A DNA stretch of 46,694 bases, from positions 1-46,694 of the forward strand of contig JACSRV010000099.1 of assembly GCA_014879545.1 (NCBI GenBank), in the 5' to 3' direction. Source of the stretch: Chitinophagaceae bacterium (GTDB taxonomy: Bacteria > Bacteroidota > Bacteroidia > Chitinophagales > Chitinophagaceae). The notes beneath the pieces were generated by a model that saw only the letters and a list, made by a program, of their open reading frames with translations, was not told where the DNA came from and did not search any database. This document shows, piece by piece, positions 39,284 through 46,255 of this stretch; the first letter of the stretch is position 1, and each line of letters begins with the position of its first letter. Position numbers and translations under genes: made by a program.

Positions 39284-40498
39284 ATGCCATTAACTATAAA
39301 AGCTATCAGCAATGCCAAAGCGAAAACGAAGCCGTATAAACTATCGGATGGCGATGGATTGTATTTGCTTGTCCAACCTGGCGGTTCCAAATTATGGCGG
39401 CTGAAATATCATTATCTCGGCAGGGAAAATACGCTCTCAATTGGGAAATATCCGGAAGTATCGTTGATTGAAGCGCGGGACGCACGTTATGCTGCAAGAA
39501 AACAGCTAAGGGACAATATCAACCCAAACCGACAAAAAAAGGAAGCGCAGCGGCTCGCTTTGTTTGATGCGGATAATACATTTAGAGCAGTGGCGGAAGA
39601 TTGGCACAGAACCAATAAAAAGAAATGGGTGCCGGAACACGCGGAACGTATGTGGAGGCGTTTGGAGCTGTATGCCTTTCCTGACATAGGCAATGTACCT
39701 ATCGCGCAAGTTAGAACACCGGAACTTGTACGCCTGTTACGCAAACTGGAGAAACAGCGCAAAGCCGAAACAGCAAGGAGATTGACACAACTTATTTATG
39801 CCGTTTTTCGCTATGGAATACATTGCGGCGTTCTCAACAGTAATCCAGCCACCGATCTAAGGGGCATTATCACGCCGCCGAAGGCAACGCACTTCGCTGC
39901 GATTCACCCATCTGGCATACCAGAGTTATTAGAGAAGCTGGAAACTACACAGGCCAGTACACAGAATAAGATTGCGATTAAGCTGTTGCTGCATGTTTTT
40001 GTACGGCCAGGGGAGCTTCGTTATGGCAGATGGGAGGAAATAGATATTGCAAACAAAATATGGACGATACCGGCGGAGCGCATGAAAATGCGCCGCCCGC
40101 ATGTAGTGCCATTGTCTGAGCCTGCACTCGCATTGTTGCGTGAGTTGGGAACAATCACAGGCTACAGTAAGTATCTGTTTCCCTCTCAACAGCGCCGCCG
40201 CCATCCTGTAATGAGTGAGAATACGATTAATAAAGTGCTTCGGAATATGGGATATGAGGGCAAACAGGTAGGGCATGGTTTCCGGGCCATAGCATCAACT
40301 GTACTGAATGAAAGCGGGCTGTTCCGGCCCGATGTTATTGAGGCTCAATTAGCCCATATTGAGAAGAACAACAGCCGGAAACCGTACAATCGGGCAGAAT
40401 ATCTGCAAGAGCGCACGAGCATGATGCAATGGTGGAGTAACTATTTAGAAACCGCCACCCGTATTACTATTACTGATGCAAAGGAGAGAGCTGCATAA
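39284..40498 (+). CDS. P4-type integrase (DUF4102 arm-binding tyrosine recombinase)
   Basis: A 404-residue site-specific recombinase. The N-terminal domain has the DUF4102 signature (MPLTIKAISNAKAKTKPYKL, DGDGLYLLVQPGGSKLWRL, LGRENTLSIGKYPEVSLIEARD in parts). The core-binding domain covers about 95-190 and the catalytic domain about 200-390, with Arg in FVRPGELRYGRW, His-x-x-Arg in GHGFRAIAST, a further His in QLAHIEKN and the Tyr in RAEYLQER. Length fits the family (about 400). The ATG at 39284 is set by AAAGGAG upstream and by the domain start; a longer in-frame reading from 39203 is not supported. Such integrases are typical of proteobacterial islands, so this second integrase suggests a nested element. 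Confidence 0.92.
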   Translation: MPLTIKAISNAKAKTKPYKLSDGDGLYLLVQPGGSKLWRLKYHYLGRENTLSIGKYPEVSLIEARDARYAARKQLRDNINPNRQKKEAQRLALFDADNTFRAVAEDWHRTNKKKWVPEHAERMWRRLELYAFPDIGNVPIAQVRTPELVRLLRKLEKQRKAETARRLTQLIYAVFRYGIHCGVLNSNPATDLRGIITPPKATHFAAIHPSGIPELLEKLETTQASTQNKIAIKLLLHVFVRPGELRYGRWEEIDIANKIWTIPAERMKMRRPHVVPLSEPALALLRELGTITGYSKYLFPSQQRRRHPVMSENTINKVLRNMGYEGKQVGHGFRAIASTVLNESGLFRPDVIEAQLAHIEKNNSRKPYNRAEYLQERTSMMQWWSNYLETATRITITDAKERAA

Positions 40499-40548
40499 AT
40501 AACCCATCAATAGCAATGCTGGTCAAAGGAAAGTACGGGGCTTTTTTA

Positions 40549-40845
40549 CTACCGTTCTTTTCCAATGATCTCGTTTTCTCTCAGGTATTTGATACACTTC
40601 GTCAGGGTATCATAATGCACGTCAAAAACCTTTGCGAGCCGTCTTGCGTTGATGCAGATTTTGCCTTCCCCGTCTATTTTACAAATGACATAGATCAGCA
40701 ATCTGAGCGCCAGCAAGGGATAGCGGCATTGCCCACAAATTTTTTCCGTGATGGAAAGTAGGTGTGCCTGTTCAATTTCTACCGTAGTTTCCGGTGTCCA
40801 GCAGCGTTTGGCACAGTTGCATTGTTCACAATTCTTAGCTTCCAC
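40549..40845 (-). CDS. Cys-rich small protein with winged-helix tail
   Basis: A 98-residue protein starting at GTG 40845, preceded by AAGGGGG at good spacing. The N-terminus has four cysteines (residues 6, 9, 11, 15; CEQCNCAKRC) and a second pair CGQC (37, 40), likely binding zinc or an iron-sulfur cluster. The C-terminal half looks like a winged helix (RRLAKVFDVHYDTLTKCIKYL, RENEIIG). It may be a small DNA-binding regulator with a metal centre. The family is not recognised. It converges with the P4-type integrase. Confidence 0.6.
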   Translation of the reverse strand: MEAKNCEQCNCAKRCWTPETTVEIEQAHLLSITEKICGQCRYPLLALRLLIYVICKIDGEGKICINARRLAKVFDVHYDTLTKCIKYLRENEIIGKER

Positions 40846-41629
40846 AATTCCCCCTTAGGTTGTAAAATGGGTTGAAAATTGGATTTATGCAGCTAGTGAT
40901 TGTGTATTAAAAGAGCAAGTTAGCGATTTACGAATATTGTTCTGTGCAATTCCAAGTGAGGATAAAATTTTGGGTGTCGGCTGCTTTTTATAATGGCTGC
41001 TATTGTTGCGATGGCACCGTTCATCGTTCCGTTCTCTGATTGAGCAATGCGCAAGCAAATGTGCCATTCGCTTGCGCCGCTTCGTGGAAAGAGGAGAGCG
41101 ACTGCACCGCACACCTCTTGATAATCTAAATGCTTCAACGCACAGGCACCATGCAGCGGCAGCTTCATTCATTAACGCTTCGCTCTCTCCCGTTACCCGC
41201 TATCGCTGGGAAACTCCGTTCGCTCCCGCATCATTCATTTCAGCCCCCGCTTGCACTCCGCACGGCAAGAGCCGCTTCATGCTTCGCCGCACCTGCCTTT
41301 TCCTTCGCTTCACCGCCATGCGGCTAATGGGCATTTAATCTCTCTGATGTTCATTTGGCCTTTGCCGCAGCAAAGATATGTCCGTCCGTTCCTCGCTGGC
41401 AAGGTCGGCACTGCATTCCGCTATCGCTGCATTCCGTTTGCGGGTTTTGGAAAAACAATCTCCACCCTGCGCTACGGCGGTGCTTCGCAATGTTGCCTTC
41501 GCTTCTGGGTAGTATTCTTTCCCCAAAAACCTTGCCTGCTTCGTCCGTCCGCACTTTCTGCGGCTTATCAAAGGCAAATGAATTTTTACGCCGAATCAGG
41601 CTTTTTCATAACCAGTAAAAACGTAAGCA
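40846..41629. other. Pyrimidine-skewed region without a convincing gene
   Basis: A 784-base stretch. On the plus strand GCTTC occurs at least ten times between about 41090 and 41550, and pyrimidines dominate. Open frames exist on both strands, but their translations are low-complexity (rich in Arg, Ser, His, Pro, Leu) without a recognisable domain, and they overlap one another in several frames, as expected from skewed sequence lacking stops. It may encode a non-coding RNA, or be a replication or transfer region. Nothing can be assigned firmly. Confidence 0.4.
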
Positions 41630-41842
41630 ATGACGAACACGAAGCAATTATCCCGCCTAATGAAACTATCATGGGATATTCAGCGCAACAGGCGCAACAA
41701 TCGAGCAAAAGCCCTTTCCGCCGCATGGGCGATTTTCAGCAATGAAGATGTAACGGTTTTCTACCTCGTTACGAAACTCAATCACCACAAGCCGCTAAAG
41801 CCGCAGGCATTGAACCAAATGGCATTATTCCCACACCAGTAA
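41630..41842 (+). CDS. Small basic protein common in Bacteroidota elements
   Basis: A 70-residue basic protein. Its pattern (MTNTKQLSRLMKLSWDIQR, RAKALSAAWAIFSNEDVTV, FYLVTKLNHHKP, LNQMALF) is one I recognise as a conserved small protein of Bacteroidota plasmids and conjugative elements, often beside a J-domain gene as here. It has no named domain. It may bind nucleic acid, given the charge. The next gene starts 11 bases downstream. Confidence 0.7.
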   Translation: MTNTKQLSRLMKLSWDIQRNRRNNRAKALSAAWAIFSNEDVTVFYLVTKLNHHKPLKPQALNQMALFPHQ

Positions 41843-41853
41843 ATCCACAGGAG

Positions 41854-42327
41854 ATGAGATACTTTAACGACTGTAAAACGATAGACGAAGTAAAGGCACA
41901 GTACAAGAAACTGGCGAAAGAACACCATCCCGATTGCGGCGGCGATACCGCCACCATGCAGGCCATCAATACCGAGTATGCGTTCGCCTGTGCAAAAATC
42001 CTAAATGGGGAAAATCTTACCACCGAAGAAGTGAATGAGGAAATACGGCTGTCGGAGGAATACCGCAAGGTGATCGAGCAGATTATCAACCTTGCAGGTA
42101 TCACGATAGAGGTGGTTGGTAACTGGATTTGGGTAACGGGCAATACATTTCCGGTCAGAAAAGAACTGAAAGGAGCGGGGCTGTTTTTCGCATCGAAGAA
42201 GGTGGCTTGGTATTATCGCGCGGAGGAATACAAGACAAAGGGCGGTAAAAAGTCCCTTGACGAAATCCGTGAGAAATACGGCAGTGAAACGGTCAAAGGA
42301 CAACGTGAGCGCAGAGCGTTGAGGTAA
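41854..42327 (+). CDS. J-domain (DnaJ-like) protein
   Basis: A 157-residue protein with a short N-terminal J-like domain: MRYFNDCKTIDEVKAQYKKL, then AKEHHPDCGGDTATMQAINT with the key HPD tripeptide (about residues 28-30). The J domain would stimulate a DnaK-type ATPase. The C-terminal part (VGNWIWVTGNTFPVRKELKG, FFASKKVAWYYR) is a beta-rich domain typical of element-borne relatives, not of chaperone DnaJ, which also has zinc fingers absent here. ATG follows AGGAG directly. Probable partner of element replication or maintenance; this role is inferred. Confidence 0.82.
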   Translation: MRYFNDCKTIDEVKAQYKKLAKEHHPDCGGDTATMQAINTEYAFACAKILNGENLTTEEVNEEIRLSEEYRKVIEQIINLAGITIEVVGNWIWVTGNTFPVRKELKGAGLFFASKKVAWYYRAEEYKTKGGKKSLDEIREKYGSETVKGQRERRALR

Positions 42328-42347
42328 TTGCCGGAACGGAAGCAGGT

Positions 42348-42419
42348 GGCAGGGGCAACGCCCTGCTGCCATGCCTTCGCACCGCTACTTTTCTTTGCTC
42401 CGGCGGCAAGAAAAGTAGC
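42348..42419 (+). terminator. Two successive hairpins after the J-domain gene
   Basis: First an imperfect GC-rich hairpin (about 42348-42370, GGCAGGGGC / GCCCTGCTGCC). Then a perfect 12-base inverted repeat GCTACTTTTCTT / AAGAAAAGTAGC (42384-42419) with a 12-base loop. They lie between the J-domain gene and the next gene and may terminate or insulate transcription, though no T run follows the second one on this strand. Confidence 0.5.
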
Positions 42420-42559
42420 AAAAGAATACGCCGCCGCTGCTGCTTTCAATGGAAGCCGGGGTATTGAATGTACCGGACGATAGTCCTGTTTTCTGCGTTC
42501 TCCATACCATACCGGGCATCTATCCTCTACTGGGCATCCACCAATCAATGGAGGGTAAT

Positions 42560-42952
42560 ATGCTGAATGTATCTAAACAGATCTACCGGGAATTGAACGA
42601 GTTGCTACCTGACCTTCAGCAGTTCAAGCCTTTTGACAGGGTGAATTTGGCTGGCAGAGGGCTGCCGGATATTAATGCCGTGGTTTTTGACATGGCCCCG
42701 GACAAGATAAATTTTATCTTAGGTCGCCACATACAGGAAAGCGGGCGAACGGTTGCTAATCCCTGCTTCGAGATTGCTGTTAATCCTGAAATGGAACTGG
42801 CTAATGTTGTCACCTACAAAGATGACCACTATTTCCATGATGCAAAGCCCGAAGCGGATGAGATTGGCACGATGGCACAGACACAGGCAAACCGTCTGCT
42901 CTATCGCTGGCTGCACAAGCTGAAAGGAAGAACCCCTGGTATATTACGATGA
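42560..42952 (+). CDS. DUF1249/DUF6908-like small protein
   Basis: A 130-residue protein starting MLNVSKQIYRELNELLPDLQ. The second half (EIAVNPEMELANVVTYKDDH, then NRLLYRWLHKLKG) resembles the DUF1249 (YqiB) pattern and Bacteroidota relatives I recall as DUF6908. Function unknown. The ATG at 42560 is preferred over in-frame ATGs at 42449 and 42548, because conservation seems to start there; the upstream extension reads into hairpin-flanking DNA. No signal peptide. Confidence 0.68.
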   Translation: MLNVSKQIYRELNELLPDLQQFKPFDRVNLAGRGLPDINAVVFDMAPDKINFILGRHIQESGRTVANPCFEIAVNPEMELANVVTYKDDHYFHDAKPEADEIGTMAQTQANRLLYRWLHKLKGRTPGILR

Positions 42953-43001
42953 GGTTATCACTCCTAACCACCTTTTTTTATAAAAAGACGGTTGAAAATT
43001 T

Positions 43002-43033
43002 GTTCATGAGTAAACCGTGGTTTACCCATGAAC
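43002..43033. promoter_or_regulatory. 32-base palindrome upstream of the serine recombinase
   Basis: A nearly perfect palindrome: outer arms GTTCATG / CATGAAC and inner arms GTAAACC / GGTTTAC around a 2-base centre. A related degenerate copy, ATAAACC-ACC-GTTTAC, lies at 43155-43170, 52 bases before the recombinase start codon. Paired palindromic sites upstream of a resolvase gene are typical of res crossover or accessory sites, and of autoregulation. Which one this is cannot be told from sequence. Confidence 0.55.
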
Positions 43034-43221
43034 AAAAACTACAGAAAACAAGCGTGTTTTTGATATTACCAATCCGCAAAGGCTTGCATTTACGCCGCTC
43101 TCTCTCCACACTTTGCCAAAGCAATTACCCGATTAGGTAAAAATCTGTACGAAGATAAACCACCGTTTACTCGCAGACAGCTTTTATCTGATTTGGGTAA
43201 AACTCACAAAAGATAAGGCTA

Positions 43222-43875
43222 ATGAAAAAAGCGATAACGTACTACCGTGTATCTACGGAACGGCAGGGAACAAGCGGTTTAGGGCTGGATGCGCAACGGC
43301 AGGCAGTTCGGGATTTTGCCCAAGCAAATGGTTTTACGCTGGCATCTGAATATGTAGAAGTGGAATCAGGAAAGAACAATAACCGTCCAGTGCTGATGGA
43401 GACATTGGATGCCTGCAAAAGCCAACACGCTACTTTATTGATAGCGCGGCTCGACAGGTTAGGGAGAAATGTAGCCTTTATCTCAAAGCTAATGGAGGCG
43501 GGCATTGATTTCAAGGCGGTGGATAATCCGTATGCAGGAAAGCTGATCGTTCACATTATGGCCGCATTTGCGGAGCATGAACGGGATATGATAAGTGAGC
43601 GCACGACTGCCGCATTACGGGCTGCTAAAAGCAGGGGCGTAGAATTGGGAAAACATGGCCGTTATGTACTGTCAGTAGCCAACAGGCGTGAGGCAGAGCA
43701 GTTTGCCCAAACGCTTCAACCCCTGCTGCGTGAACTGAGAGGCAAGGGAATTAAGACCGTGAGGGCAATTGCAGGTGAATTGAACAAGCGGGAGATCCCA
43801 ACATTCAGAAAATACGGATGCTGGCATCCGAGTACGGTTCACAAAGTTGTGAGGAGGCTATCGGAAATGCATTAG
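43222..43875 (+). CDS. Serine recombinase (resolvase/invertase family)
   Basis: A 217-residue small serine recombinase. The catalytic serine lies in YYRVSTERQG (about residue 11), and the conserved arginines in IARLDRLGRN (about 75-83). The dimer helix region follows (HIMAAFAEHERDMISERT), then a C-terminal helix-turn-helix (GIKTVRAIAGELNKREIPT, HPSTVHKVVRRL). Such enzymes resolve dimers or invert DNA segments. It is the third site-specific recombinase of the window and from a different superfamily. The palindromes directly upstream are its likely sites. Start ATG at 43222 fits the family beginning. Confidence 0.92.
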   Translation: MKKAITYYRVSTERQGTSGLGLDAQRQAVRDFAQANGFTLASEYVEVESGKNNNRPVLMETLDACKSQHATLLIARLDRLGRNVAFISKLMEAGIDFKAVDNPYAGKLIVHIMAAFAEHERDMISERTTAALRAAKSRGVELGKHGRYVLSVANRREAEQFAQTLQPLLRELRGKGIKTVRAIAGELNKREIPTFRKYGCWHPSTVHKVVRRLSEMH

Positions 43876-43937
43876 TAGTAACAAACAGGGATGCCGAAAA
43901 CTGAATAGAGTAGGCAATACAGTAAATACAGATAACA

Positions 43938-44129
43938 ATGTCAAACGAACAACCGACCTATACGGTCGAAACATCGCAGGGGAACAAGAGTTTCACCACG
44001 AGCAAGCTGCACACGATGTTTAACAGAATTGAAGACTTCCTGAAGGCTCACGAGCATACTATCGGCCTCGGCGTTACCATTTACAATGTGTACGTGACCC
44101 ATCGCGGGTCTAAACAGAAACTGAAATAA
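43938..44129 (+). CDS. Small hypothetical protein
   Basis: A 63-residue protein (MSNEQPTYTVETSQGNKSF, FNRIEDFLKAHEHTIGLGVT) with beta-helix-beta character, no signal peptide and no known domain. It is followed after 27 bases by a hairpin terminator, which supports a real gene ending there. The start fits directly after the recombinase gene (62 bases). Confidence 0.55.
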   Translation: MSNEQPTYTVETSQGNKSFTTSKLHTMFNRIEDFLKAHEHTIGLGVTIYNVYVTHRGSKQKLK

Positions 44130-44156
44130 CATGCGAGGCCATGCCCAAACCGATTT

Positions 44157-44180
44157 GCCGCCTGTCTGCTGGCAGGCGGC
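44157..44180 (+). terminator. Intrinsic terminator
   Basis: Perfect stem GCCGCCTG / CAGGCGGC with an 8-base loop, followed by TTTCACTTTTTC. It separates the small gene ending at 44129 from the exported-protein gene at 44209. Confidence 0.65.
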
Positions 44181-44208
44181 TTTCACTTTTTCACATCCAT
44201 AACAAACA

Positions 44209-44700
44209 ATGAAAAGACTAATTTTTACGCTTGCTGCGGCAGGATGTATGCTATTATGCGTTACGCTACAGGCCCAAACAAGCCGTGTGGTTAAGTATAG
44301 CGATATAGACAACGCGAAGTATGTACAGAGCTTTGTCAATAATACGATGCATGACGTGCATCTTGCGGGAACCAATACCGGGCTTCCCGCCGACTTTCAC
44401 TATAATATGGCGCAATGGACACAACGCGATGTGACCGAATTTGCTAAAAGCCCGGAAACATTCGACACCTATGAAATCCTGTTAGGTATTGCGAATACTG
44501 CAATCGAAAAAGATAAAGACGGGCAATACACTAAAGATGCGCTGAATGCACAAGCGGCACTTCAAGCAACGAAACCAGATGGCTGCAAAAGCTGGAAAGG
44601 CTATTTTAATATGATTGCCGAAGCGGCGGAGAGCACACAAACCATTCGTGACGGTTATCGAAAGACAATTGTGAGGCGGAAGAAAGAGAAAAAGAGCTAA
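44209..44700 (+). CDS. Exported hypothetical protein
   Basis: A 163-residue protein with a signal peptide (MKRLIFTLAAAGCMLLCVTLQAQ), so periplasmic or beyond. The signal has a Cys but no clear lipobox. The mature part is helical and contains LPADFHYNMAQWTQRDV and CKSWKGYFNMIAEAAEST, ending in a strongly basic tail (RRKKEKKS). No family was recognised. It converges with the minus-strand coiled-coil gene, 15 bases away. Confidence 0.65.
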   Translation: MKRLIFTLAAAGCMLLCVTLQAQTSRVVKYSDIDNAKYVQSFVNNTMHDVHLAGTNTGLPADFHYNMAQWTQRDVTEFAKSPETFDTYEILLGIANTAIEKDKDGQYTKDALNAQAALQATKPDGCKSWKGYFNMIAEAAESTQTIRDGYRKTIVRRKKEKKS

Positions 44701-44715
44701 AGATCAATGATTGGT

Positions 44716-45633
44716 TTACGTGATTGCAGCACTATTTTTATGAGCATTACTATCTTTACCTCCAGATGGAGTGTGAATCTCATTGTGGTTAGCATCTGCC
44801 ATAGGAAGTTTTCTGCTGGAGTTATTTGCTGCCGTTGATGGTTCGTAGCCTTCATCCAAGCGAAGTCCTTTTTCTTGGAATTGCAAAGTTTCGTCTTTTC
44901 CCTTTTCTTTTTCTTTCCCGTTATTCCGCTCATCTGCAATCTTTTTCCGCATTTCCCATGCTTTGTTCGCGCACTCACTTGCATTTTTCTCGGTTGCGGC
45001 ATCGCCGTTCTGATGCGCCTGATTTTTGACCTTTTTGAAATACTCTTCATCCAGTTCCAGCATCTTGTCTCGTATTTGGAGCCAGCGTGGTGAACCTTCC
45101 TGTTCTTTATCCAATTCTGCTTGAAGGGCTTTGAGTTTGGCCTCGTTATCGGCATCGCCGTAGCCGTCTTTACGCATTTGTTCGCGGGCGGCTTTGCTAT
45201 CGACATCATATTGATGGAGTGCCTTCACAAGCTCAGCACGTTCCGCACTCAGCGCCAGTCCGGCATTTGTCTGGTCAGTTTCTTGCTGTCGTTGTGTGAT
45301 TTCTTTGCTGATGTCCTGCTGAATCTCCGATTTTAGTCCGCGAATTCTCAAAATATCTTGTGTAGTGCTGAGGGCAGCAATTTTGTTCATGATTTCGGAA
45401 GGTATCGGTGAAAGATTTGCAAGTTCCTGCTCAACAGTTTCCAACGCCTCCTTGCGTTCCCATTCAATTTGCAAAGCCACAGCCGGAAGATTTCCAATTT
45501 CTTGGCCTCTACCCCCACTAGCCTGCGGAACAATCTTCGCCAACAATTGGCGATCAAGTCCTGCGACCTGTGTCACAACTTGCGCGGTGATCGCGCTGCC
45601 GGTGCTATTGTCGGTAGTTTCCGTAACCATCAT
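44716..45633 (-). CDS. Coiled-coil hypothetical protein
   Basis: A 305-residue hydrophilic protein without signal peptide or membrane segment. After an N-terminal part (AQVVTQVAGLDRQLLAKIVP) it is dominated by predicted coiled coil (about 55-250: EWERKEALETVEQELANL, AKLKALQAELDKEQE, EMRKKIADERNNGKEKEK). The C-terminus is disordered and polar. There is no recognisable enzyme motif. It may be structural or bind another element protein. Two adjacent ATGs (45633, 45630) are possible starts. Confidence 0.65.
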   Translation of the reverse strand: MMVTETTDNSTGSAITAQVVTQVAGLDRQLLAKIVPQASGGRGQEIGNLPAVALQIEWERKEALETVEQELANLSPIPSEIMNKIAALSTTQDILRIRGLKSEIQQDISKEITQRQQETDQTNAGLALSAERAELVKALHQYDVDSKAAREQMRKDGYGDADNEAKLKALQAELDKEQEGSPRWLQIRDKMLELDEEYFKKVKNQAHQNGDAATEKNASECANKAWEMRKKIADERNNGKEKEKGKDETLQFQEKGLRLDEGYEPSTAANNSSRKLPMADANHNEIHTPSGGKDSNAHKNSAAIT

Positions 45634-45737
45634 GAACCCATAGACGAGTCAAATACCTATCTGTTTCATGTTACAACAAGTTGCTTAATGAATTATTAAT
45701 GAAATTTCCCTAAAATTTTAGACATTATGCTGCAAGC

Positions 45738-45983
45738 TTACCGATCTTTTGATATATCTCTGTCATCCTTAGCTGGTGAGCCTTTGGAAAAGCCTTTTGC
45801 CCATTCCCTGACTTCCTTTTCATACTCCGCCTTGCCGCCGACCAGCCCCTTGAAATACTCGTTGTGATCGTTTGGGCGGGTCGTGAGCTGCACAGCGAGT
45901 TCCGGCTCATGCTTTGCAAGCAAATAGCCATTATTGAAGCCCCTTAGAAACTGTGGATCAACCGTGAGTTCGTCCTGTGCCAT
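45738..45983 (-). CDS. Small conserved element protein
   Basis: An 81-residue protein (MAQDELTVDPQFLRGFNNGY, LLAKHEPELAVQL, EYFKGLVGGKAEYEKEV). The phrase FNNGYLLAKHEPEL and the following GxxGGKxEYE region are typical of small Bacteroidota element proteins of unknown function. It lies one base downstream of the helix-turn-helix gene, in the same operon. Confidence 0.65.
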   Translation of the reverse strand: MAQDELTVDPQFLRGFNNGYLLAKHEPELAVQLTTRPNDHNEYFKGLVGGKAEYEKEVREWAKGFSKGSPAKDDRDISKDR

Positions 45984-45984
45984 A

Positions 45985-46254
45985 TTAAAAAGTCGATTTT
46001 GCGTTCTTGTTTAAATACTCGTTTATGGAATCCAGATCATAGAGGATGATTTTCTTCTCCGGCTGCGAATACCGGATTTTGCCTTCATCGCGGAGTTTTT
46101 GCAGTGTGGTCTTGCTAGTGATCCGCAGCATTTTCATAGTTTCCTCGCCGGAAAGCCATTTATCGGCTTTACTGGTGTTTTTGTCTTTGATGCGCTCAAC
46201 GACCCGTTCTATAAGGGTATAAAATGCTTCGTCTTGTAAACAGATCACTTCCAT
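45985..46254 (-). CDS. Helix-turn-helix protein (excisionase-like, HTH_17 type)
   Basis: An 89-residue DNA-binding protein. The C-terminal half is a MerR/excisionase-like winged helix: KWLSGEETMKMLRITSKTTL, QKLRDEGKIRYSQPEKKIIL, YDLDSINEYL. Such proteins accompany integrated Bacteroidota elements and act as excisionase or regulator. The N-terminal half is helical (FYTLIERVVERIKDK). It starts one base after the stop of the upstream gene and is followed after one base by the next gene, so the three form a compact operon. Confidence 0.8.
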   Translation of the reverse strand: MEVICLQDEAFYTLIERVVERIKDKNTSKADKWLSGEETMKMLRITSKTTLQKLRDEGKIRYSQPEKKIILYDLDSINEYLNKNAKSTF

Positions 46255-46255
46255 G

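Noticed and set aside
41251-41745. A 164-codon plus-strand frame in the pyrimidine-skewed region
   Set aside because: Translation is rich in His, Arg, Pro and Phe with no recognisable domain, overlaps the better supported gene at 41630, and is explained by the scarcity of stops in skewed sequence.
42949-43140. A 63-codon frame across the palindrome before the serine recombinase
   Set aside because: Runs through the palindrome and has no ribosome-binding site or sensible protein features; a regulatory region is the better explanation.
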